64,000 nt of DNA from Flavobacterium sp. RSP15 (GTDB lineage Bacteria > Bacteroidota > Bacteroidia > Flavobacteriales > Flavobacteriaceae). The position numbers and the translations under genes are program-made. How positions within the stretch are numbered: the first letter of the stretch is position 1; each line of letters begins with the position of its first letter. Location of the stretch: the NCBI RefSeq assembly GCF_003968755.1, contig NZ_RYDL01000001.1, forward strand, positions 372,001 to 436,000, in the 5' to 3' direction. Below, piece by piece: positions 16,787 through 26,272 of this stretch. Below the pieces are notes generated by a model, which worked only from the letters and a program-made list of their open reading frames with translations, had not been told where the DNA came from and made no database searches.

Positions 16787-17176
16787 TTATACTTTAGCTT
16801 TCAACGATTCAGCGTCAATATCGCTATGGGAAACATTATAAATAGCTTTTCCGTCTTTTATTAAAATCAATTGTGGAGATTGATGGGTCACGCCAAAACG
16901 ATTCGCAATTTCATTAGAAATATCACGATGCGTTATTAAATCTAAAAAATAAGGCGTAACTTTATCTGAACTATTGAACTCATTTTCAAACTGTTTTAGC
17001 GCCATTCTACTTATACTGCATCGCGCACTGTGTTTGAAAATGGCTACCGGTTTTTCATTTGAAATAGCGATAATTTCATCCAGTTGTACCAAATCAGTTA
17101 ATTCATTCCAGTTGATTTTTTTTTCTTTAAAATCCTTGTTGTCTGAACTATTAAAAATATTTTTGAAAAAACTCAT
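16787..17176 (-). CDS. ytxJ: Bacilliredoxin-like protein YtxJ/BrxC
   Basis: A 129-residue thioredoxin-fold protein of the YtxJ (BrxC) family, which in Bacillus is tied to bacillithiol redox chemistry as a monothiol bacilliredoxin. The key site is F-K-H-S-A-R-C-S-I-S, with a single cysteine where thioredoxins have CxxC, and the later G-V-T-H-Q-S-P-Q-L matches the cis-proline region of the fold. It would remove bacillithiol from mixed disulfides on proteins. It is transcribed alone with its own terminator, next to the ergothioneine operon. The family call is good; the gene symbol follows the Bacillus name. Confidence 0.88.
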   Translation of the reverse strand: MSFFKNIFNSSDNKDFKEKKINWNELTDLVQLDEIIAISNEKPVAIFKHSARCSISRMALKQFENEFNSSDKVTPYFLDLITHRDISNEIANRFGVTHQSPQLILIKDGKAIYNVSHSDIDAESLKAKV

Positions 17177-17319
17177 AATTGTCTTTTTTTAAGACATTTT
17201 GACTTTAAAGTATGATACCAATCATAAATTTTCTGTCAATTTGTCTGTATTATTGTATTGGAATATATATTGAATATAATTCGTAAAGTTAAGTAAAAGC
17301 TACAAAACAATGTACCATC

Positions 17320-19914
17320 ATGAACATAAATAAATTCACCATCAAATCCCAGGAAGCCATTCAGCTTTCGCAACAATTGGCACAAAGCTATGGGCAACAA
17401 CAAATAGAAAATGAACATATTTTTAAAGCTATTTTTGAAGTCGACGAAAATGTGGCACCTTTTATTTTAAAAAAACTGAATGTAAATGTGCCCTTGTTTC
17501 TTCAAATATTAAACAGTACAATCCAGAGTTTCCCAAAAGTTTCTGGTAGCGAAATTATGCTTTCCAGAACTGCAAACACCACGTTGAACGAAGCCGAAAT
17601 TATTGCCAAAAAAATGAATGATGAATTCGTTTCTGTGGAGCATTTAATTTTAGCAATTTTTGATTCTAAAACTAAGGCTGCCCAAATCTTAAAAGACCAA
17701 GGCGTGACCGGAAAAGGGTTGAAAGCTGCTATCGAAGAATTGCGAAAAGGAGAAAGAGTGACTTCTGCCTCTGCTGAAGAAACCTATAATTCCTTAAATA
17801 AATATGCCAAAAATCTTAATGAATTAGCTCGAGCAGGGAAACTCGATCCAGTAATTGGTCGTGACGAGGAAATACGCAGGGTATTACAAATTCTAACCCG
17901 AAGAACTAAAAACAACCCAATGCTCGTGGGAGAACCAGGAGTGGGAAAAACCGCCATTGCTGAAGGATTGGCACACCGAATTGTAGATGGAGATGTTCCA
18001 GATAATTTGAAAGATAAAATCGTTTACTCGCTTGATATGGGAGCTTTGATTGCTGGCGCCAAATACAAAGGAGAATTTGAAGAACGATTAAAATCCGTGG
18101 TGAAAGAAGTGACTTCTGCCGAAGGCGATATAGTTTTATTCATTGACGAAATCCATACCCTTGTAGGAGCCGGCGGTGGCGAAGGCGCTATGGATGCGGC
18201 TAATATTCTGAAACCGGCTTTGGCTCGTGGAGAACTTCGTGCCATTGGAGCCACAACATTGGACGAATATCAAAAATATTTTGAAAAAGACAAAGCGCTC
18301 GAAAGACGTTTCCAAAAAATTGTGGTCGAAGAACCGGATACCGAAAGTGCTATTTCTATTTTGCGCGGAATTAAAGAAAAATACGAAACGCATCATAAAG
18401 TCCAAATCAAAGACGATGCTATTATTGCCGCTGTCGAACTATCGCAACGGTATATTACCAACCGTTTTCTTCCAGATAAAGCCATCGATTTAATGGATGA
18501 AGCCGCTTCAAAACTACGTATGGAAATCAATTCGAAACCCGAAGAACTGGATGTTTTGGATCGAAAAATCATGCAATTGGAAATTGAAATTGAAGCCATT
18601 AAACGAGAAAAAGACGAAAGCAAACTTAAAATTTTGGGAATGGATTTGGCCAATCTCAAAGAAGATCGCAACGAAATCTACGCCAAATGGAAATCAGAGA
18701 AAGACGTTGTCGATAATATTCAAGCCGTAAAAACGGAGATTGAAGACTTTAAATACGAAGCTGAACGTGCAGAACGTGAAGGCGATTATGGAAAAGTAGC
18801 TGAAATTCGGTATGGTAAAATCAAAGAAGCACAAGAACGTTTAGCCATTTTACTCAAGGAATTACAAGAAAACCAATCCGGAACTTCGTTGATAAAAGAA
18901 GAAGTCACTCGTGAGGACATTGCCGAAGTAGTGGCTAAATGGACCGGAATTCCAGTAATGAAAATGCTTCAGGGCGAACGAGAAAAACTACTGAAACTGG
19001 AAGATGAATTGCATCACAGAGTCGTAGGACAGGAAGAAGCCATTGAAGCCGTAAGTGATGCCGTACGCAGAAGCCGCGCGGGATTGCAGGACATGAAAAA
19101 ACCGGTAGGAACCTTTCTTTTCCTTGGAACTACGGGAGTTGGTAAAACCGAATTGGCGAAAGCATTGGCCGAATACCTGTTTGACGATGAAAATGCGATG
19201 ACCCGTATTGACATGAGTGAATATCAAGAACGCCACAGCGTAAGTCGTTTGGTGGGTGCGCCGCCGGGATATGTAGGTTATGATGAAGGCGGACAATTGA
19301 CCGAAGCCGTGCGTAGAAAACCGTATTCTGTAATCTTATTGGATGAGATTGAAAAAGCCCATCCGGATACGTTTAATATCTTGCTACAAGTTTTGGATGA
19401 AGGACGTTTGACAGATAACAAAGGGCGTTTAGCCGATTTTAAAAACACGATTATCATCATGACTTCAAATATGGGAAGTCAAATTATTCAGGAAAAATTT
19501 GAAAATCTAAAAGGAAGTGTGGAAGCGGCAACCGAATTGGCCAAGATAGAAGTTCTAGGGTTGCTAAAACAAACGGTGCGTCCTGAATTTATCAATCGTA
19601 TTGATGAAATCGTAATGTTCACGCCATTGACTACTAAAAATATAGCTCAAATTGTAGGTTTACAGCTAAAAAGCGTAAGCAAAATGTTGGCACAACAAGG
19701 CATCACGATGGACGCGACTCCGGAAGCTATTGCCTACTTATCAGAGAAAGGATACGATCCACAATTTGGAGCCAGACCCGTGAAAAGAGTGATTCAAAGA
19801 GACGTGCTCAGTGAATTATCCAAAGAAATTCTATCCGGAAAAATAACAACCGACAGCATTGTGTTGATAGATGCTTTTGATGGAAAACTGGTTTTTAGAA
19901 ATCAAAGTGAGTGA
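17320..19914 (+). CDS. clpB: ATP-dependent chaperone ClpB
   Basis: Hexameric AAA+ disaggregase acting with DnaK on aggregated proteins in the cytoplasm. The 864 residues show the Clp_N repeats (1 to about 145), the first P-loop G-E-P-G-V-G-K-T at about 204 with Walker B L-F-I-D-E-I-H-T, a long charged coiled-coil middle domain (about 400-530) and the second P-loop G-T-T-G-V-G-K-T at about 603 followed by P-P-G-Y-V-G-Y. The full middle domain distinguishes it from ClpA and ClpC. A terminator follows at 19949. Confidence 0.97.
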   Translation: MNINKFTIKSQEAIQLSQQLAQSYGQQQIENEHIFKAIFEVDENVAPFILKKLNVNVPLFLQILNSTIQSFPKVSGSEIMLSRTANTTLNEAEIIAKKMNDEFVSVEHLILAIFDSKTKAAQILKDQGVTGKGLKAAIEELRKGERVTSASAEETYNSLNKYAKNLNELARAGKLDPVIGRDEEIRRVLQILTRRTKNNPMLVGEPGVGKTAIAEGLAHRIVDGDVPDNLKDKIVYSLDMGALIAGAKYKGEFEERLKSVVKEVTSAEGDIVLFIDEIHTLVGAGGGEGAMDAANILKPALARGELRAIGATTLDEYQKYFEKDKALERRFQKIVVEEPDTESAISILRGIKEKYETHHKVQIKDDAIIAAVELSQRYITNRFLPDKAIDLMDEAASKLRMEINSKPEELDVLDRKIMQLEIEIEAIKREKDESKLKILGMDLANLKEDRNEIYAKWKSEKDVVDNIQAVKTEIEDFKYEAERAEREGDYGKVAEIRYGKIKEAQERLAILLKELQENQSGTSLIKEEVTREDIAEVVAKWTGIPVMKMLQGEREKLLKLEDELHHRVVGQEEAIEAVSDAVRRSRAGLQDMKKPVGTFLFLGTTGVGKTELAKALAEYLFDDENAMTRIDMSEYQERHSVSRLVGAPPGYVGYDEGGQLTEAVRRKPYSVILLDEIEKAHPDTFNILLQVLDEGRLTDNKGRLADFKNTIIIMTSNMGSQIIQEKFENLKGSVEAATELAKIEVLGLLKQTVRPEFINRIDEIVMFTPLTTKNIAQIVGLQLKSVSKMLAQQGITMDATPEAIAYLSEKGYDPQFGARPVKRVIQRDVLSELSKEILSGKITTDSIVLIDAFDGKLVFRNQSE

Positions 19915-19948
19915 GTTTCTTAAGTTTCTAGAAACATTTAAACTTATG

Positions 19949-19979
19949 AAAACACTGGTCGAAAGGCTAGTGTTTTTTT
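19949..19979 (+). terminator. Terminator downstream of clpB
   Basis: AAAACACTGG (19949-19958) pairs with CTAGTGTTTT (19967-19976) with one G-U pair across an eight-base loop, and a run of seven T follows. It ends clpB, 35 bp after the stop codon. Confidence 0.8.
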
Positions 19980-20068
19980 ATACTTTACAGTTTTTTTGAA
20001 GTAAACCCGCTGATTTAATTGCTATTTTATAATTATTCTCCAAAAAAAGTAAAAACGACATTCCAACT

Positions 20069-20536
20069 TTAATTTATACCTGCAACTTCACAAGTTGGAA
20101 AGTGTACAATTGGAAAATTACACGAATTGGCTATAAAACAGAGTTTGTTTGCTTTTTTATGCAAGCTAAGTGCCTCTTCTACTTTTTCTTTGTTAGTAAT
20201 ACGAACTTTTGGATTCAGTTTAATCACAATAAAGCGCCCGCTACCGTCGTCCGAAACCTCCAGAGTTGCCTCTGCCTCGTCCGTATAGGTTATCACGTCG
20301 ATACCCTTTTGTTTACAAACATACAAGTAAGACATCATGTGACAGGATACCACGCTACTCAATAACAGGTCTTCAGGATTGTACAAAGCAGGATCTCCTT
20401 TGAAAGCTTTAGCAGCCGAAACATTTAAAACAGCCTTACCATCAATAGTTATGGTATGACTTTTAGTATACGTCGCCGCTTCCTTCTTGGAAAAAAGCCA
20501 ATCTAATTTAGCTTTAAATACATGTTTGAATTCCAT
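20069..20536 (-). CDS. OsmC/Ohr family protein
   Basis: A 155-residue member of the OsmC/Ohr superfamily of thiol-dependent organic hydroperoxide reductases. The two conserved cysteines sit in S-S-V-V-S-C-H-M-M-S-Y and in L-C-F-I-A-N-S-C-N-F; N-P-E-D-L-L-L-S-S is also typical. It is nearer to OsmC-like YhfA-type proteins than to Ohr proper, judged only by eye. A -7 match TACATTTG lies upstream on the minus strand, without a clear -33 TTG. It is transcribed towards clpB, alone. Confidence 0.88.
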   Translation of the reverse strand: MEFKHVFKAKLDWLFSKKEAATYTKSHTITIDGKAVLNVSAAKAFKGDPALYNPEDLLLSSVVSCHMMSYLYVCKQKGIDVITYTDEAEATLEVSDDGSGRFIVIKLNPKVRITNKEKVEEALSLHKKANKLCFIANSCNFPIVHFPTCEVAGIN

Positions 20537-20735
20537 TCTTATTTTTATTTCAAATGTAATTAAAAACAGTATCGCTACTACAGAAAGATTTTGGGTGAAT
20601 ATTAACTAAAAATTTACCTGTTTTATAAATAGAGTAAATCAAAAAGTAGTAGCTTCGCATCACTAAACAATCAATATGCGCAGATTAGATTTGGGTACAA
20701 CAATACCAAAATCCGCGCTGTAAAAAACAATCAAA

Positions 20736-21605
20736 ATGGCATCAGGTTTTTTCGCACTATTAGATGATATCGCAGCAATCATGGATGATGTTGCAGTAAT
20801 GAGTAAAATTGCAGCCAAAAAAACGGCTGGTATTTTAGGTGATGATTTAGCCGTAAATGCCGAGAAAGCTTCCGGATTTATTTCGTCAAGAGAACTCCCC
20901 GTATTATGGGCAATTACAAAAGGTTCTTTCCTAAATAAAGTAATCATTTTACCCATCGCCTTTCTACTGAGTGCCTTTTTACCGGTAGCTGTTATCATAA
21001 TTTTAGTACTTGGCGGACTTTATTTAGCTTACGAAGGCGCCGAAAAAATATACGAATACTTCTTCCCGCACGAACATGCAAAACACGAAATTTTAATGGA
21101 ACTGTTGACCGAGGAACAAATTTTAGCTTTCGAAAAAGAAAAAATCAAATCAGCTATAGTAACCGATTTTATTTTATCAGTAGAAATCGTAATTATTGCA
21201 TTGGGAACTGTAATTGGTAAACCCATTTCATCACAAATAATGGTAGTTTCCATCATTGCAATCATAGCAACCGTTGGTGTTTACGGCATTGTGGCCCTAA
21301 TTGTCCGAATGGATGAAGCAGGTTTAAAACTGATGCAACTGAGTTCCAAAGAGAAAAGTTTTTCAAAAACGTTAGGAAATATTCTGGTACAAGCCTTGCC
21401 AAAAGTCATCAAAAGTTTATCCGTAATAGGTACAATCGCTTTATTATTAGTGGCTGGCGGCATATTTGTACATGAAATTCCGTTCCTGCACGACATACTA
21501 CCACAAATACCGTCCATAATAACTGAATTTATAATCGGCCTTGTATTTGGTGCTATTGTCTTGGGAATTGTAACCCTGTTTAAAAAGATAATTGGCAAAA
21601 AGTAA
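20736..21605 (+). CDS. DUF808 family membrane protein
   Basis: A 289-residue inner-membrane protein of the DUF808 (YedI) family. The N-terminus M-A-S-G-F-F-A-L-L-D-D-I-A-A-I-M-D-D is the family hallmark; five to six hydrophobic segments follow between about 70 and 285. The role is unknown to me. It appears to be a single gene; the 199 bp upstream hold no clear repeat, and the convergent small gene at 21739 follows after 133 bp. Confidence 0.9.
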   Translation: MASGFFALLDDIAAIMDDVAVMSKIAAKKTAGILGDDLAVNAEKASGFISSRELPVLWAITKGSFLNKVIILPIAFLLSAFLPVAVIIILVLGGLYLAYEGAEKIYEYFFPHEHAKHEILMELLTEEQILAFEKEKIKSAIVTDFILSVEIVIIALGTVIGKPISSQIMVVSIIAIIATVGVYGIVALIVRMDEAGLKLMQLSSKEKSFSKTLGNILVQALPKVIKSLSVIGTIALLLVAGGIFVHEIPFLHDILPQIPSIITEFIIGLVFGAIVLGIVTLFKKIIGKK

Positions 21606-21738
21606 AGACACTTTAGTCTCACTCATGAATATCAACAAAAACTGACTACTATAAATTTGTAACGGCAAGAGCAGAACACTTGCTTGCACAGAAAGTGATC
21701 TAAAGAACTGCACCAAAGAATTAAAGAATACCAATATA

Positions 21739-22020
21739 CTAAAACAACTTATATATTCTGTGAATTGGAATCATCACACCTTGCTTTAAGATCACATTTT
21801 TGTCTGTAACACCCCAAACCGTTGTGTCAACTATTTTTTTTGATTCGTTATCCTCAAAGTAAATTTTAATTTTTGAATGTTCTAAATTACCCAATGCTAA
21901 AGCCCTGTTGATCTCACTTATTCTAGTTTTTATTTCGTCAACATCGTTAAGGACGTCTGTTTGTGGAAATTTAAGAAGAGTTATGTCTTCTTTATCGATG
22001 ATTTTGAATTCTTCTTTCAT
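21739..22020 (-). CDS. Small conserved hypothetical protein
   Basis: A 93-residue protein I recognise only as a type common in Flavobacteriaceae. It has an acidic N-terminal half with a heptad-like stretch (about 25-45) and a C-terminal part T-V-W-G-V-T-D-K-N-V-I-L-K-Q-G-V-M-I-P-I-H-R-I that looks like a small beta domain. No signal peptide, membrane segment or catalytic motif is visible. It is a stand-alone gene with 300 bp of non-coding DNA upstream. The coding call rests on length, composition and a clean ATG. Confidence 0.7.
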   Translation of the reverse strand: MKEEFKIIDKEDITLLKFPQTDVLNDVDEIKTRISEINRALALGNLEHSKIKIYFEDNESKKIVDTTVWGVTDKNVILKQGVMIPIHRIYKLF

Positions 22021-22347
22021 AATTGTAAAAATTTAATAAATACTAAATTACAGTATTTTGGTAAAGTAAAAACTTGACCCCTTTTATTCGCTGTAATACT
22101 ACCTACAAAAATAAAACCTCCTTGTTTTGTTAGTGCCAATTTTATATTAATTTTTTCTATGGCTCAAAATCTGGATGTTTAAAGTAAATGTTCTCTATAT
22201 CCATGTACAAATTCTTTAAAAGTAAGTGTAAATCTAAAAAAACCAATAAATATGAACAACGACTAATTAAAATCCTAAAAAAAACACATTATCTCTATTT
22301 TCTACTCTTTATAAAATTCACTATTTTTGCAGTCTAAAATTTTAGTC
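22021..22347. other. Non-coding space upstream of aguB
   Basis: About 330 bp of AT-rich DNA between two divergent genes. TATTTTTG at 22322-22329, 18 bases before the aguB ATG, fits the TAnnTTTG box. No suitably spaced TTG lies upstream. No other structure is visible. Confidence 0.4.
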
Positions 22348-23235
22348 ATGCCAAACAAGAAATACAAAATAGCAGTCATCCAATTAAACCTTAATGATAT
22401 TGCCGAAAACAATCTAAAAAAATGTTTAAGTTGGGTTCGTGATGCAGCAAATCAAGGTGCCGAAGTCATTTCGTTGCCAGAATTATATAGCAGTCATTAT
22501 TTTTGTCAAAGTGAAGATGTAGATAACTTTGCTTTAGCAGAACCTTTGTATAGTACTTCTTTTATCGCTTTTAGTGCTTTGGCAAAAGAATTAGGAGTAG
22601 TAATTATTGTTCCTTTCTTCGAAAAAAGAATGGCAGGAATCTACCACAATAGCGCCTACATTATTGATACCGATGGTTCAGAGGCAGGATTATACCGCAA
22701 AATGCACATTCCGGACGATCCTCATTTTTATGAAAAATTCTATTTCACCCCCGGTGATTTGGGCTTTAAAACGATTCCAACTAAAAAAGGAAAAGTTGGA
22801 ACGCTGATTTGTTGGGATCAATGGTATCCGGAAGCAGCTCGTTTGACGGCTCTACAAGGTGCTGAAGTATTGTTTTACCCAACCGCAATTGGATGGCATC
22901 CACAAGAAAAAGAACAATACGGCGAAAACCAACATGGCGCTTGGATGAGTGTGATGAAGGGACATGCGGTTGCGAATGGCGTTTATGTTGCTGCTGCAAA
23001 TAGAATTGGCTTAGAACAGTACTTGCCTGATACGGCGGGAATTCAGTTTTGGGGATCTTCATTTATTGCTGGACCACAAGGCGAAATTTTGGCGCAAGCC
23101 TCACACGACAAAGAAGAAATCCTGATTGCTGAAGTAGATTTAGACTTACAGGAAAATGTGCGTCAGAACTGGCCATTTTTCAGAGACAGAAGAATTGATG
23201 CTTTTGGTGATATTACAAAAAGAGCCATCGACTAA
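22348..23235 (+). CDS. aguB: N-carbamoylputrescine amidase
   Basis: Hydrolyses N-carbamoylputrescine to putrescine, carbon dioxide and ammonia. The 295-residue nitrilase-superfamily protein has the Glu-Lys-Cys triad at Glu45 (L-P-E-L-Y), Lys118 (R-K-M-H-I-P) and Cys155 (L-I-C-W-D-Q-W-Y-P-E). The ATG at 22348 is used; the frame opens 21 bases upstream at a TTG that is part of the promoter box. The partner agmatine deiminase gene aguA lies at 25022 on the same strand, with one opposing gene between them. Confidence 0.94.
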   Translation: MPNKKYKIAVIQLNLNDIAENNLKKCLSWVRDAANQGAEVISLPELYSSHYFCQSEDVDNFALAEPLYSTSFIAFSALAKELGVVIIVPFFEKRMAGIYHNSAYIIDTDGSEAGLYRKMHIPDDPHFYEKFYFTPGDLGFKTIPTKKGKVGTLICWDQWYPEAARLTALQGAEVLFYPTAIGWHPQEKEQYGENQHGAWMSVMKGHAVANGVYVAAANRIGLEQYLPDTAGIQFWGSSFIAGPQGEILAQASHDKEEILIAEVDLDLQENVRQNWPFFRDRRIDAFGDITKRAID

Positions 23236-23254
23236 ATCGTCATTATATAATTAA

Positions 23255-23292
23255 AAAATCCCTGCTAAGAAATTATTCTAAGCAGGGATTTT
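23255..23292. terminator. Bidirectional terminator between aguB and the lipoprotein gene
   Basis: AAAATCCCTGCT (23255-23266) and AGCAGGGATTTT (23281-23292) form a perfect 12-bp stem with a 14-base loop. A/T tracts on both sides make it usable on either strand between the two convergent genes. Confidence 0.85.
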
Positions 23293-23309
23293 ATTTAAAA
23301 CTTCTACTT

Positions 23310-24836
23310 TTAATTTAAATCTGGTTGAAATATTTTAACGGTACCGTCACCTTCACTGCTCACCACTACTAAACTTCTTTTGGTTGGACTTTTCGAAGCT
23401 GGAATAAAAAGTAAACCTTCTGGTGCATCACCTGTTTTTAAAATCTGTAAAAATTTTGGAGTTGCTGGAATAGTGACATCATACACCATAAGAGCATCTG
23501 CTCTTTCCAATCCAACGAAAAGAATAGTTTTTTGTCCCATTTTAGCAACAACAACTGATTCTGGTTCTACTGATTTATCATCACTTCGATTGTCATCATA
23601 GACACCAAACTCCTGCACTTTCTTGTCTAATTCATTTTTACTATCATAAACCATTTCTCCTGTGTTTCCATTCCAAATAGAGAACGAACGGGCTCCAAAA
23701 GAAACTAATTCATCAAAATCACCATCGCCATCCGTATCACCCATTTTGGTATTGATATTCAATCTTCCCATACTTGCCTCAGCTTTTAAAGCCGCCGCAT
23801 TAGGAAACGCTAATGGATCCAGAACAACCGAAGAGCTGCTAATTCTTTTTACATCAACAAAAGCACTATATTCTCTAGCATCTCCTTCATTTGCAGTAAC
23901 AAAATAAGGAATATTATTTATTTCAAAATTACTAATTGCATCGGGTTGAAACATTCCTTTAACTTTCCATGTATTAGCCAAAACACCTCCATCTTTATCA
24001 CTAATATCAATAGCGTTTTCGGCAAGATTGTAGTCTTTAAAACCTAAAGGAAAAATCGTAGTGATCGTTTTGGTTGCCAAATCAATTTTAGCTACTCCGT
24101 TATTTTCCTGTAAAGTTACCCAAGCCGTTTTTGAATCAGCAGAAATCGTGATGTATTCCGGTTCAATATCTGAGGCAAAATTATTAGTTGGACTTGCAAT
24201 TCTGAATCCTTTGGTTTTCAATGTACTCAATTGATTGCTAAAACTTCCGAAATTTAAAGTCGTCACTGCATAATTATTATTGACTGCGATAATCGAAACA
24301 GAACCGTCGGGATCTATAGAATACGTATCATTTGGCTCACCTTCATTGGCAGTCATGATATAATTTCCGTCAGGAGAGAAAGTAATCATATCCGGTAAAG
24401 CACCAACCGTAATTTCTTTGATGACACTGTACTTAGCCGTATCAAAAACGACCACCTTTCCTGCATCTTGCTTATTTGGTTTTGCTTCTAATGCAACTGC
24501 TAATTTGCCATTAAAAGTTGCAACGCTATTTGAAGTTCCATTAAACGGCGTTAAATCGATACTTGCTACAAAAACCGGACTTGATGGATTAGATAAGTCG
24601 ATAACATCAATTCTATTCGTATTACTGTTGTTTACGGTAAATAACTTTTTAGAAACCTCATCATACGAACTTATTTCAGCAGCTCCAGCACCACCAATCA
24701 CAATTGAACCAATTTCTTTGAAAGTGGCAGCGTTTTCATTGATCACCAACTCAGGAGATCCCTCTTTATCAGAGTCCTTTTCGCAACTTGACAATATCAT
24801 AATTGCCGCTAATAGTGTAATCCCATATTTCTTCAT
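23310..24836 (-). CDS. Choice-of-anchor I beta-propeller lipoprotein
   Basis: A 508-residue exported lipoprotein. The signal peptide ends in I-L-S-S-C with Cys18 as lipid site. The rest resembles the choice-of-anchor I domain, a seven-bladed propeller with repeats such as D-M-I-T-F-S-P-D-G-N-Y-I-M-T-A-N-E-G-E-P and D-A-I-S-N-F-E-I. A D-G-D-G-D-F-D calcium-binding-like loop is present in the second half. I took the ATG at 24836; a start at 24860 adds eight residues before the signal. The function is unknown; it may be a surface or periplasmic phytase/phosphatase-like scaffold. It sits between aguB and aguA on the opposite strand. Confidence 0.82.
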   Translation of the reverse strand: MKKYGITLLAAIMILSSCEKDSDKEGSPELVINENAATFKEIGSIVIGGAGAAEISSYDEVSKKLFTVNNSNTNRIDVIDLSNPSSPVFVASIDLTPFNGTSNSVATFNGKLAVALEAKPNKQDAGKVVVFDTAKYSVIKEITVGALPDMITFSPDGNYIMTANEGEPNDTYSIDPDGSVSIIAVNNNYAVTTLNFGSFSNQLSTLKTKGFRIASPTNNFASDIEPEYITISADSKTAWVTLQENNGVAKIDLATKTITTIFPLGFKDYNLAENAIDISDKDGGVLANTWKVKGMFQPDAISNFEINNIPYFVTANEGDAREYSAFVDVKRISSSSVVLDPLAFPNAAALKAEASMGRLNINTKMGDTDGDGDFDELVSFGARSFSIWNGNTGEMVYDSKNELDKKVQEFGVYDDNRSDDKSVEPESVVVAKMGQKTILFVGLERADALMVYDVTIPATPKFLQILKTGDAPEGLLFIPASKSPTKRSLVVVSSEGDGTVKIFQPDLN

Positions 24837-25021
24837 AAGTGTATTTTTAATTTTTATCAAAAATAACTAGCTGAAGACCAACAAGAATTAACTAAATATT
24901 ATATAATCATTACCAAAACTATTCTTATAAATTTATGAAATATCGGAAATGAATGGTTGCAAACTATTTTAAAATCCTACTGAATGTTTATATTTGCAGA
25001 CTTTAAAATTAGATACGCTGT

Positions 25022-26062
25022 ATGACTACAAATAATAGAAGATTTCCAGCTGAATGGGAAAAGCAACAAGGTATTTTACTTTGTTTTCCGCATAACGGTA
25101 AAGACTGGCCTGGGAAATACGAGACTGTTCAATGGGCTTTTGTAGAATTCATTAAAAAAGCAGCTTCTTTTGAGCAAGTCTTTTTAGTAGTTGCTGATGA
25201 AAACCAAAAAGAGAAAGTCAATATGATGCTGGAAACAGCTCATGTTGTGCTAACAAATGTTTCCTACATCATTCATAAAACCAACAGAAGTTGGATGCGT
25301 GATTCAGGTCCGATAATTGTCAAAAACGGAGCCGAAAGAGAAGCTTTGAACTTTAATTTTAATGGTTGGGCAAAATATAAAAACATTCAATTAGATAAAT
25401 TTGTTCCTGCCAAAGTGGGAGAATTTCTGAATATTCCTATTACTCAAGTTTTATACAAAGGAAAACCGGTAATTTTAGAAGGCGGTGCGATTGATACTAA
25501 CGGAAGAGGAACTTTATTGACTTCAGAAGAATGCTTGATGCATCCGGATATTCAGGTTCGGAATCCCAATTTCACTAAAGCCGATTACGAAGCCGTCTTC
25601 AAGGAATATCTTGGGATAACCAATGTAATTTGGTTAGGCAATGGAATTGAAGGTGATGATACGCACGGCCATATTGATGATTTATGCCGATTTGTGAATG
25701 AAGATACTATTGTGACTATTGTAGAAACAGATCCAACGGATAATAATTACAAACCGTTGCAAGACAATTTAAAACGCTTGCAAAATGCCAAACTAGAAAA
25801 TGGAAAATCACCTATAATTGTGACTCTACCAATGCCAAAACGGCTGGAATTTGATGGCTTGCGATTGCCTGCCAGTTATGCCAATTTTCTGATTTTGAAC
25901 AATTGTGTTTTGATACCTACTTTTAACGACAGTAACGACCGAAAAGCATTGAACATCCTTGCAGAATGTTTTCCTGATCGAGAAATCATTGGGATCAGTG
26001 CTACTGATTTTATTTGGGGTTTTGGAACATTGCATTGCCTAAGCCAGCAAATTCCTGAGTAA
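25022..26062 (+). CDS. aguA: Agmatine deiminase
   Basis: Converts agmatine to N-carbamoylputrescine and ammonia, the step before AguB. The 346-residue peptidylarginine-deiminase-type protein has W-M-R-D-S-G-P-I, the catalytic histidine in T-H-G-H-I-D-D and the catalytic cysteine in G-T-L-H-C-L-S-Q-Q (Cys339). TATATTTG at 24989-24996 is a plausible -7 box, with the ATG 25 bases further on. Together with aguB it makes putrescine from arginine-derived agmatine. Confidence 0.95.
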   Translation: MTTNNRRFPAEWEKQQGILLCFPHNGKDWPGKYETVQWAFVEFIKKAASFEQVFLVVADENQKEKVNMMLETAHVVLTNVSYIIHKTNRSWMRDSGPIIVKNGAEREALNFNFNGWAKYKNIQLDKFVPAKVGEFLNIPITQVLYKGKPVILEGGAIDTNGRGTLLTSEECLMHPDIQVRNPNFTKADYEAVFKEYLGITNVIWLGNGIEGDDTHGHIDDLCRFVNEDTIVTIVETDPTDNNYKPLQDNLKRLQNAKLENGKSPIIVTLPMPKRLEFDGLRLPASYANFLILNNCVLIPTFNDSNDRKALNILAECFPDREIIGISATDFIWGFGTLHCLSQQIPE

Positions 26063-26090
26063 ATTTAGAATAGAAAAATATAACACATAA

Positions 26091-26132
26091 AAAAGACTTG
26101 TGGATCTAATTCCTACAAGTCTTTTCTTTTTT
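26091..26132. terminator. Terminator downstream of aguA, probably bidirectional
   Basis: AAAAGACTTGT (26091-26101) pairs with ACAAGTCTTTT (26115-26125), extended by a G-U and a G-C pair; CTTTTTTT follows on the plus strand and a six-T run on the minus strand. It separates the convergent aguA and M1 peptidase genes. Confidence 0.85.
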
Positions 26133-26272
26133 TAATATTTTATGACTATTTATGTAATAACCATGGTATAATGTCGTATTTTAAAATCAGGATAAAATTA
26201 TATAACAATCTGATTTAAAGCTGTTTTAATTAAAGTTAATTCTTTTGACTTTACGACTTTTAAACTTTCGAC

